A stretch of DNA of 13,933 nucleotides, taken from assembly GCA_019308655.1 (NCBI GenBank), contig JAFDHS010000004.1, positions 1 to 13,933 on the forward strand, read 5' to 3'. The notes below the pieces were generated by a model. The model worked only from the letters and a program-made list of their open reading frames with translations. It was not told where the DNA came from and did not search any database. This document shows positions 6,755 to 13,122 of this stretch, one piece after another (the stretch's first letter is position 1; each line of letters starts with the position of its first letter). The position numbers and the translations under genes are program-made. The DNA comes from Deltaproteobacteria bacterium (GTDB taxonomy: Bacteria; Desulfobacterota; Desulfobacteria; Desulfobacterales; JAFDHS01).

Positions 6755-7663
6755 ATGAATAACCATTATATCAAATATTTGATTTTTCCCGGGCTTATTC
6801 TTTTCTGTTCCCTGTTTATAGTTGCGAATTACTCTTTTTCCGCAGAGTACAGAGTTGCAGTGGTTGTATCCAAAAGGATCAGGCCGTATGTTGAAGTTCT
6901 TGACGCCATGGTTAAACGGCTCGAGCAGAACAGATCCGTAAAAACAGAAATTTATTTTCTGTCGGATTCCGAGAATAATTCAGACTATATAAGAGATGAA
7001 GTGCTTGAAAACGGGTATGCCCTGTGTGTGGCAATCGGGCCTGAAGCCGGCGTTCTTGTATGGGCTATGGATGGCTTGTGTTCGGGGGGGAAAATATACA
7101 CCGCTGTTTTAAACCCTGAAGAATTTAGTCAGGATAGTCCCCGCGGATGCGGTATTTCACTGAGAATACCGGTGTCCGTCCAGATAAGAGAAATTACCCG
7201 AACCTTTCCGGAACTTGAAAATATAGGGCTGCTGTTTGACAGCAGATATAACAAAGGCTTTTATGAAAAGGCGTTAACAGCGGCCGGGCAAAAAGGAAAA
7301 AAAATTATTCCTCTGTCTGTTGATTCAAAAGAAATGATACCGGAGGTTTTGCAGAAAAACTGGAACCGGATTGACTGCATCTGGTTGATTCCGGATGAGA
7401 CCGTAATTTCTGTAAAAATTGTTCAGTACATTATCAAACAGGGATTATACCATAATAAAGGGGTGATAGGGTATAATCCTTTTTTTATCAGTTCCGGGGC
7501 ATTTTTTTCCTTTGAATTTGATTATAAAACCATTGGAATTCAGACGGTTGAAAGGGTAAATACTTATCTTGAAAACGGTTTCTGCAATGACACGCCGCCG
7601 GTATTTCATAAAAAGATTAATTTCAGGATGACAAAAAAGTTGGGTATCAGGGTTGCGGAATAG
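6755..7663 (+). CDS. Periplasmic ABC_sub_bind-type binding protein, probably a sensor
   Basis: A 302-residue protein with a signal peptide (hydrophobic core 8-26, likely cut after SFSA at residue 30) and the layout of the ABC_sub_bind family (PF04392, tryptophan/tyrosine-type binding proteins). Seen in order are the first Rossmann lobe beginning YRVAVVVSKRIRPYVEVLDAM, the segment 'ENIGLLFDSRYNKGFYEKA', 'RIDCIWLIPDETVIS' (the family's 'DALWLPPDPTVIS'), 'GAFFSFEFDYKTIGIQTV', and the closing 'FRMTKKLGIRV'. The ligand cannot be read from sequence. No permease or ATPase gene is nearby. The kinase gene starts 3 bp after its stop, so the likely role is to present ligand to the kinase rather than feed a transporter. 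The ribosome binding site is weak. A TATACT at 6713-6718 could be a -10 box, but no good -35 is seen. Confidence 0.85.
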   Translation: MNNHYIKYLIFPGLILFCSLFIVANYSFSAEYRVAVVVSKRIRPYVEVLDAMVKRLEQNRSVKTEIYFLSDSENNSDYIRDEVLENGYALCVAIGPEAGVLVWAMDGLCSGGKIYTAVLNPEEFSQDSPRGCGISLRIPVSVQIREITRTFPELENIGLLFDSRYNKGFYEKALTAAGQKGKKIIPLSVDSKEMIPEVLQKNWNRIDCIWLIPDETVISVKIVQYIIKQGLYHNKGVIGYNPFFISSGAFFSFEFDYKTIGIQTVERVNTYLENGFCNDTPPVFHKKINFRMTKKLGIRVAE

Positions 7664-7666
7664 AAT

Positions 7667-9082
7667 ATGAATCTTTTTAAAACAATAGGGATTCATCAAA
7701 GACTGCTGATTGCGGCTGTGGTTCTCATCAGCGCTTCAACATTTACCCTGGGATATTTTGGCCTTGGAATGATAAACAGATTTGTTGCCTTAAGGTTTGA
7801 GCAGCGCATTGATTATATGGCGGCGAATCTTGCAATTAATGCTGAACTCGGCATCCTCATAGGCGAAAAGGAGCTTCTTAAGGGCCTGGCAATCAGTCTG
7901 CTGAATGAAAAGGATATTGCAGCGGTTGAGATTGAAAACAGTGTCGGCAAAATACTTGTAAAGGAGGCAGGGAATTTGTCCGCTCCTTTTGAAACAGTAG
8001 AAAAGCCGGTTGTTTTAAGTGAAACTGAAAATCTGAATCCGGGGTTAAATCCAGGTGGCAAGTTCTCCGGTGAAAGACAGGAGATCGGCCTTGTGAGGAT
8101 TCAATATACAAGAGAGGGAATCAATGATCTCTTACAGGCGATGAAGCTCAGATTCGTTGTGGCTGCAATGGTACTGGCGGGAATTTTCTGCGCTATATTC
8201 TTTTTTATATCCCGTTCCCTTGTCTCCCCTGTGATATCCCTGGCCGGCGTTGCAAAAAAGGTTTCCAATGGAGATATCTCTGTAAGGGCGATTTCAGGAT
8301 CCATTCCTGAAACCAGAAAGCTTGCCCATGCATTTAATGAAATGCTTGATTCCATAGAGGATGGCAGAAAGGCGCTGATCAGTGCCCATGAAAAAATGGC
8401 CAGGCAGGAGGCTCTGGCTGAGGTCGGCAAGTTTTCCATGATGATCGCCCATGAAGTGAAAAATCCCCTGGCAATTATGAAAAGCTCTTTGGAGATGCTT
8501 AAAGAAGATTTTGCGATTCCGGATGATAATCTATTTGTAAATTATGCTGAAGAGGAAGTGGTCCGGCTCAATGATTTGATTGAGAGCTTTTTGATCTTTT
8601 CCAGGCCGGACAAACCCAATTTTGCGTTAACGGATCTCAACGCTCTGGTGGAACAGGTCGTTGCAGGATTTGAGATTCAGTATGCTTCAGATAAACGAAA
8701 GCTTATTACGTCAATACCTTCTGAGCCTTGTTTTGCAGAGGCTGATTCCGACCGTTTTTCCAGAGCCTTGAGCAATGTTATCCGAAATGCCCTGGAAGCG
8801 GGGCCGGATATGGGAAAGGTTTTTATCTCCGTAAAGATCAGTGAAACGGACTGGAGGGTCTGTGTCAGGGACCAAGGCCCTGGTATTGATCCGGATACGG
8901 CTGATAGAATTTTTGAGCCGTTTTATACAATGAAGGCAAAGGGTACAGGCCTTGGGCTTGTCTTTGCAGATCAGGTTGTCAAAGCCCATGCAGGAAAGAT
9001 TTCAGCCGGGAATTCAGAAGATGGCGGGGCAAGCTTTTGTATAACGATTCCGGTAGCTGCGAAGACTGAACCTGAAACCTAA
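7667..9082 (+). CDS. Membrane sensor histidine kinase (NtrB/ZraS-like)
   Basis: Senses a signal across the inner membrane and phosphorylates the response regulator encoded next. The 471 residues carry membrane segments at about 12-34 and 163-183 enclosing a ~125-residue periplasmic sensor region with no cysteine pair or recognisable PAS/Cache motif, then HAMP (~184-236). The dimerisation domain has the H-box MIAHEVKNPLAI with His262. The ATPase domain shows the N-box (N370, N374), DQGPGI (402-407), an F-box around IFEPF (415-419) and GTGLGL (426-431). The HxxKNPL form of the H-box is typical of kinases paired with sigma-54 regulators. The start lies 3 bp after the binding-protein stop, with GGAA (7657-7660) inside the preceding gene, so the two are translated from one message. 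Confidence 0.95.
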   Translation: MNLFKTIGIHQRLLIAAVVLISASTFTLGYFGLGMINRFVALRFEQRIDYMAANLAINAELGILIGEKELLKGLAISLLNEKDIAAVEIENSVGKILVKEAGNLSAPFETVEKPVVLSETENLNPGLNPGGKFSGERQEIGLVRIQYTREGINDLLQAMKLRFVVAAMVLAGIFCAIFFFISRSLVSPVISLAGVAKKVSNGDISVRAISGSIPETRKLAHAFNEMLDSIEDGRKALISAHEKMARQEALAEVGKFSMMIAHEVKNPLAIMKSSLEMLKEDFAIPDDNLFVNYAEEEVVRLNDLIESFLIFSRPDKPNFALTDLNALVEQVVAGFEIQYASDKRKLITSIPSEPCFAEADSDRFSRALSNVIRNALEAGPDMGKVFISVKISETDWRVCVRDQGPGIDPDTADRIFEPFYTMKAKGTGLGLVFADQVVKAHAGKISAGNSEDGGASFCITIPVAAKTEPET

Positions 9083-9290
9083 AAGCCTAACCCGGATAAA
9101 CCGGAAAAGTGAGCTAAAGTGATCTAAAGTTTGAAGTGAGCTAAAGTTGATGAGTCGCTTCGCTCCGTCTTTTTTATATAAAATTGACAGAATACCTCAA
9201 CTTTAGGCACTTTAGCTCACTTCATACTTTTTTAAATTCAGATTTTTTTGGCATAAAAAACACGAAATTCAGAATTAAGATACTAAAAAA
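9083..9290 (+). repeat. R2 copy 2, ~205-bp element between kinase and regulator
   Basis: Begins right at the kinase stop and ends 10 bp before the regulator ATG. The same element occurs inverted at 12883-13086. Shared blocks are AAGCCTAA-CCGGATAAACCGG, AAAAGTGAGCTAAAGT, GACGGAGC-AAGCGACTCAT (minus sense), TATATAAAA, and CATAAAA-n-CACGAA ending in AAGATACTAAAAA. Inside it the 12-mer GTGAGCTAAAGT occurs at 9109-9120, at 9119-9130 (as GTGATCTAAAGT) and at 9136-9147. Inverted versions occur at 9200-9210 and 9209-9220, giving a long imperfect stem around a ~50-nt core. No coding frame is convincing. The in-frame TTG extension of the regulator (from 9184) lacks a ribosome binding site. Confidence 0.88.
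9151..9178 (+). terminator. Weak terminator-like hairpin inside R2
   Basis: GAG(T)CG-CTT-CGCTC (9152-9165) folds as a short stem with one bulged T and is followed by CGTCTTTTTTAT. If active it would reduce read-through from the kinase into the regulator gene. The stem is short, so activity is uncertain. The same sequence occurs on the minus strand in R2 copy 3. Confidence 0.3.
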
Positions 9291-9300
9291 GACTAAGCAA

Positions 9301-10677
9301 ATGGCCAACATACTCATAGTTGATGATGAAGAGAAAATAAGAAACCTTCTCTCAATGATGCTTGAGAGAAAGGGATTTGTGACGGATCAGGCAGGGAATG
9401 GAAACCAGGCGCTGGCAAAGCTTTATTCCGATACCTATGATATGGTCATTTCAGACATAAAAATGCCTGAAATGGATGGAAGAGAGCTGATTACCCGGAT
9501 GAAAAATGAGAAAATACTTACCCCCGTGGTCTTTATAACAGCCTTTGCAACCATTGAGTCAGCAGTTGAAATGATGCGTCAGGGGGGGGTTGATTATATA
9601 ACAAAGCCCTTTGATGAAAAGCGGATTTTAATCGCCGTACAGAGAACGTTGAAGCTTTCACGCCTGATCACTGAAAACCGGGAGATGAAACAGGAGCTTC
9701 AAAAAGCGGATAACAATCATGATATTATCATGCAATCCAAAAAAATGGGGGAGGTTATTGAACTGGCGGAGAGTGTGGCTTCCGTTAATACGGCTGTTCT
9801 CATAACCGGTGAATCCGGCACCGGCAAAGAGCTCATTGCCAGGTATATTCACAGAAAGAGTAATCGAAACGGGTACCGGTTTGTTCCCGTGAACTGTGCT
9901 GCAATCTCCCTCAATCTTGTTGAGTCGGAACTTTTTGGTTATGAAAAAGGAGCGTTTACAGGTGCCGGCGCAAGGAGCAAGGGCAAGTTTGAGTTTGCCA
10001 CCGGGGGGACCCTGTTTCTGGATGAGATTGGAGATCTGCCTTTGGAATCCCAGGGCAAGCTGCTCAGAGCGCTCCAGGAGGGACGGTTCCAGAGGGTTGG
10101 GGGAAACCAGGAAATTCCGGTTGACGTGCGGGTGGTATGTGCAACCAACAGAAGTCTTGAGGCGATGGTGAACCAGGGAAAATTCCGTCAGGATCTTTTT
10201 TTCAGGATCAATGTCTTTCCCATTGAACTTCCTCCGTTGCGCAAGAGACGGGAGGATATTGTTCTCCTGGCAAAGCACTTTCTGAAAAAAATTACCTGTG
10301 CCGAGAACCATGAAATTACTGACGGAGCATACCGGAAGCTCCTGGAATATCCCTGGCCGGGCAATGTCCGGGAACTTGCCAATGTCATTGAAAGAGGAGT
10401 GATCCTTACAAGAAAGACAGGCAGGATTACATCGGATACATTCTCATTTTTAAAAGTGGCTCAGCCGGTTAAGCGGGTGATCAACATTGTAAAGCTGCCT
10501 CCCCAGGGAATCCATCTGCACGAGGTGCAGTGGAGTCTTGTTAAGCAGGCATTGAATGCAGCAGGAAACAATCAGACCTCTGCTGCAAAACTGTTGGGAT
10601 TGAGCAGGGCAAAGTTCAGGGTGCTTTTAAAAAACATTGAGGGTGGCAATGGGCAACAAACAGACAATGATGCATAA
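9301..10677 (+). CDS. NtrC-family sigma-54 response regulator
   Basis: Activates transcription by sigma-54 RNA polymerase when phosphorylated, presumably by the kinase upstream. From ATG 9301 the protein has 458 residues. The receiver domain (1-120) starts MANILIVDDEEK and has the acidic pair D8/D9, phospho-acceptor Asp52 (SDIKMP), Thr80 and Lys102. The AAA+ domain (~140-385) has Walker A GESGTGKE (170-177), the sigma-54 contact loop GAFTGA (217-222), Walker B GGTLFLDE (235-242) and WPGNVREL (352-359). A C-terminal Fis-type helix-turn-helix (423-444, NNQTSAAKLLGLSRAKFRVL) binds DNA. A longer frame from TTG 9184 exists but encodes only R2 repeat sequence, and the family begins at this ATG. The ribosome binding site is poor. 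All residues needed for activity are present. Confidence 0.95.
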   Translation: MANILIVDDEEKIRNLLSMMLERKGFVTDQAGNGNQALAKLYSDTYDMVISDIKMPEMDGRELITRMKNEKILTPVVFITAFATIESAVEMMRQGGVDYITKPFDEKRILIAVQRTLKLSRLITENREMKQELQKADNNHDIIMQSKKMGEVIELAESVASVNTAVLITGESGTGKELIARYIHRKSNRNGYRFVPVNCAAISLNLVESELFGYEKGAFTGAGARSKGKFEFATGGTLFLDEIGDLPLESQGKLLRALQEGRFQRVGGNQEIPVDVRVVCATNRSLEAMVNQGKFRQDLFFRINVFPIELPPLRKRREDIVLLAKHFLKKITCAENHEITDGAYRKLLEYPWPGNVRELANVIERGVILTRKTGRITSDTFSFLKVAQPVKRVINIVKLPPQGIHLHEVQWSLVKQALNAAGNNQTSAAKLLGLSRAKFRVLLKNIEGGNGQQTDNDA

Positions 10678-10724
10678 CCGGTGGATAAGCATCCGGCCAT
10701 GGGAACAACGGGCTGCGTGGATAA

Positions 10725-12815
10725 ATGGGGGAAACTGAAAATAGAATAATGTTGATTTTTTCCAGAAAAATCTATTTATTTTTGATAGGGTTGTTTCTGT
10801 TTCATGCATCATTGCTCCAGGCTTCCGATACAATGCTGATATTTGTCGGGGAGGACCTTGAGATCCTTTCCATAGCGTCACGAAGGGAAGAGGCCGCCTG
10901 GAAAGCTCCTGCCATAGCAGATGTTATTACCAGGGAGGATATTGATAACGCAGGAGAGGCGACCATTGCTGATCTACTTGGTAAATCGGCTGGTTTTTAT
11001 ATAAACAAAAGGGAGCGGGGAAGCGTCCTCTATCTCAGGGGAGTTTCAGATTCAGTGCTTTTCCTGCATGATACCGTGCCCGTGGGGTCGGGAGCCCATA
11101 AGTCTGATCATTATATAGACAATGAACTCTCCCTGGCCTCGATAAAAAGAATCGAGATTGTTCGGGGGGCAGGGTCTGTGCTCTGGGGGCCGGACGCCTT
11201 TGCCGGGGTTGTCAATGCAGTTCCCATGACCGGAAAGGATCTCCAGGGATTTGAGACAGGTGTCGGGATATCCTCTCTGGATGAGGCCATATCTGCTTAT
11301 CTTAATTATGGAACAGACCATGGCCGCTGGAACTCCTTTGTCTCGGTTTCTGCACGATCAGCAGCCGAGGATGACAGATCTTTTAATGTGGTCGGTTTCT
11401 GGAACGATGTCGATCCCCCTGTTGATCCGGATCATCGGTTTGGCCGGGACACGCCGGGAAATTCGGAGTATATTGAGCTCTTTGCCGGTTTTTCCCTGGA
11501 AAACCGGCTTACCCTGTCTGCAAGATTGTCCGACAACACCAGGGTCTATTCCGTTTCAGACCGGCCAGGAGACTTGATCTGGAAAGAGGAGCGGTCCGCG
11601 CCGACCCGGACCTTTAAAATTGAGCTGTCTAAGGAGACGGATATTGATTCCGGCATCAGGTTCACAGGGTATTACACAAAAACAGGACTCGACCAGACCA
11701 TCATTGATAAAGAGTTTGACCAGTCGGAGAGTTCACTCTATGCCGAGCTGATCTATGACCAGGCATTGTTTGTCTCCCATGGGCTTTTGACGGCCGGGGC
11801 CTCCTGGAGAAAGACGGAGTTCGATGATATCCTTGTGTGGAAAAATTTTATGCCGGATTATCTGGATGAAGAAAATACCGATGTGCTTCTGCTGGATACC
11901 GATGTGCTTCCGCTGTTTGAAACAAAGGATTATGAGAACCGTCTTACCTCCGTGTTTGGCCAGTACAGGCACAGGTTTACAAATTTAGAACTCTGGGCGG
12001 GGTTAAGAAACGATGACCATGATCGGTTTGAGGATAAGATCAGTTACAGCCTGGGAGCCGCCTGGAATTTTTCCCCGGATCTGATCCTGAAGACCATCTA
12101 CGGAACAGCCTATCGAACCCCTTTTGCACAGCAGGTGAAGGAAAAGGCCGCCACCCGGCTTGAACGGATAGATAGCACTAATGTCCAAATTGCCTGGAAG
12201 CCGGAGAAAGAGAGAAAAGTGTCATTAACCCTTTTCAGAAACGAAATCGATAATCATGTTATCGATGATCGTTATACAAGCGGCGGACTTTCCACGTCCA
12301 ACAGCCAGACCATTTATGGTGCGGAGCTGGAGGGTGAGTTCAGGATAACGGAAGCCCTCTCCGTTTCCGGGAATATCACTATCCTCAACAACAGCGGGCC
12401 TGACGAGACCTATCTTTACTGGGATTACGCTTATGTGGATAGAGATGGAAAAGTTCGGGATTACTTCCAAGTCCTTAACTATGCGTACGATATCGGCACC
12501 GACACCATGGTCAATTTCGCCTTGAACTGGAACCTGACAAAGAACATTGCCTTTGTCCCGGAGCTTCACTATATCTCTGAAGCGCAGTTACACTATCTGT
12601 ATAAACCGGAGGCGGCTCCTGCCGAGAAGATAACAATAGAGTGTCCTGACGTCTGGCTGATGGATATGCACTTGAAAATCAATGATGTTTTTCCTTTTTG
12701 TATTGATTTTTTCGTAGAAAATCTTTGGGATGAACATTATGAAACACCGGGGCTGTACTCTGTAAAAGAGGGCAAATCGTTTAATGCCGGTGTTTTAATA
12801 AAAATGACATGGTAA
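10725..12815 (+). CDS. TonB-dependent outer membrane receptor
   Basis: Outer-membrane gated barrel that takes up a scarce ligand using TonB/ExbB/ExbD energy. The 696 residues include a signal peptide, a possible TonB box (EILSIASR, 46-53), a plug domain (~55-170, with ADLLGKSAGFYI, LYLRGVSD, and RIEIVRGAGSVLWGPDAFAG at 142-161) and a barrel ending in the aromatic Trp696 expected for outer-membrane insertion. Plug features resemble receptors of the cobalamin/colicin I (BtuB/CirA) type, but the ligand is unknown. The ATG at 10749 (residue 9) may be the true start: it gives a cleaner signal peptide (MLIFSRKIYLFLIGLF...), whereas the first eight residues are acidic. Neither start has a well-spaced ribosome binding site. 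It lies 47 bp after the regulator gene with no terminator between, so the two are probably co-transcribed. A 21-bp in-frame duplication affects residues 385-398. Confidence 0.93.
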   Translation: MGETENRIMLIFSRKIYLFLIGLFLFHASLLQASDTMLIFVGEDLEILSIASRREEAAWKAPAIADVITREDIDNAGEATIADLLGKSAGFYINKRERGSVLYLRGVSDSVLFLHDTVPVGSGAHKSDHYIDNELSLASIKRIEIVRGAGSVLWGPDAFAGVVNAVPMTGKDLQGFETGVGISSLDEAISAYLNYGTDHGRWNSFVSVSARSAAEDDRSFNVVGFWNDVDPPVDPDHRFGRDTPGNSEYIELFAGFSLENRLTLSARLSDNTRVYSVSDRPGDLIWKEERSAPTRTFKIELSKETDIDSGIRFTGYYTKTGLDQTIIDKEFDQSESSLYAELIYDQALFVSHGLLTAGASWRKTEFDDILVWKNFMPDYLDEENTDVLLLDTDVLPLFETKDYENRLTSVFGQYRHRFTNLELWAGLRNDDHDRFEDKISYSLGAAWNFSPDLILKTIYGTAYRTPFAQQVKEKAATRLERIDSTNVQIAWKPEKERKVSLTLFRNEIDNHVIDDRYTSGGLSTSNSQTIYGAELEGEFRITEALSVSGNITILNNSGPDETYLYWDYAYVDRDGKVRDYFQVLNYAYDIGTDTMVNFALNWNLTKNIAFVPELHYISEAQLHYLYKPEAAPAEKITIECPDVWLMDMHLKINDVFPFCIDFFVENLWDEHYETPGLYSVKEGKSFNAGVLIKMTW
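11875..11916 (+). repeat. 21-bp tandem duplication inside the TonB receptor
   Basis: ATACCGATGTGCTTCTGCTG (plus one base) is followed directly by ATACCGATGTGCTTCCGCTG (plus one base), differing at one internal position and at the last base. In protein it gives TDVLLLD then TDVLPLF. The frame is kept. Confidence 0.85.
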
Positions 12816-12859
12816 GGGGGCTCTGTTTAAATCGGACAAGTTCTGGTCAGATATGAACA

Positions 12860-12887
12860 GGGGTAAAATTTTCAACCCCCGGTTTTT
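12860..12887 (+). terminator. Possible terminator after the TonB receptor
   Basis: GGGGT (12860-12864) pairs with ACCCC (12875-12879) around a 10-nt AT-rich loop, followed by CGG and TTTTT (12883-12887). The stem is only 5 bp, so the call is tentative. The T run is also the edge of the R2 copy. Confidence 0.4.
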
Positions 12888-13086
12888 AGTATCTTAATAC
12901 TAAAATTCGTGTATTTTATGTCAAAAAAATTAAGAATTTAAAGAAGTGTGAAGTGAGCTAAAGGTTTGTAGAGACGTGTCGGTGACACGTCTTAAAAGAG
13001 GCATTCTATCAATCTTATATAAAAAAGACGGAGCAAAGCGACTCATTAACTTTAGCTCACTTTTCCGGTTTATCCGGATTAGGCTT
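12883..13086 (-). repeat. R2 copy 3, inverted ~204-bp element
   Basis: Reverse complement of R2 copy 2 (9083-9290) over essentially its whole length, from TTTTTAGTATCTTAAT at the left to CCGGTTTATCCGGATTAGGCTT at the right (22 bases, 13065-13086, split by one C/T difference from copy 2). It lacks part of the iterated GTGAGCTAAAGT region. In place of the sequence matching 9197-9208 it has about 30 different bases (12966-12999) containing a hairpin. Its right edge lies 7 bp before the sigma-54 promoter. Confidence 0.88.
12972..12992. repeat. Perfect 9-bp-arm palindrome nested in R2
   Basis: AGACGTGTC and GACACGTCT flank a GGT loop, giving a perfect 9-bp stem. R2 copy 2 has no such sequence at this place, so it was inserted into copy 3 or lost from copy 2. 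It resembles short 'GTAGAGACGTG...CACGTCT' palindromes that are scattered in several bacterial genomes. Its position about 130 bp before the predicted sigma-54 start also suits an activator site. Confidence 0.75.
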
Positions 13087-13093
13087 GATTGGA

Positions 13094-13109
13094 TGGCACA
13101 CTTATTGCT
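13094..13109 (+). promoter_or_regulatory. Sigma-54 (-24/-12) promoter of the CAP-protein gene
   Basis: TGGCAC (13094-13099), five bases, then TTGCT (13105-13109). GG at 13095-13096 and GC at 13107-13108 are exactly 10 bp apart, the invariant sigma-54 spacing, and both hexamer-type cores match the consensus TGGCACG-N4-TTGCW except for one base. Transcription would begin near 13119-13121, only a few bases before ATG 13123 or 9 bp before ATG 13129. The NtrC-type regulator encoded at 9301-10677 is the obvious candidate activator. Confidence 0.8.
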
Positions 13110-13122
13110 GAAAATTTATGTT

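Larger units (their letters stand above)
12816..13122. other. Intergenic region receptor to CAP-protein gene
   Basis: Contains a possible terminator (12860-12887), the inverted R2 copy 3 (12883-13086) with a nested 21-bp hairpin (12972-12992), and a sigma-54 promoter (13094-13109). The first ~40 bases (12816-12855) hold nothing I recognise. Confidence 0.6.

Noticed and set aside
9184..9212. TTGACA at 9184-9189 as a -35 box for the regulator gene
   Set aside because: No -10-like hexamer lies 16-18 bp downstream (GCACTT region), so the match is probably fortuitous.
9184..9300. N-terminal extension of the response regulator from a TTG codon
   Set aside because: It consists only of R2 repeat sequence, has no ribosome binding site, and receiver domains start at MANILIVDDE.
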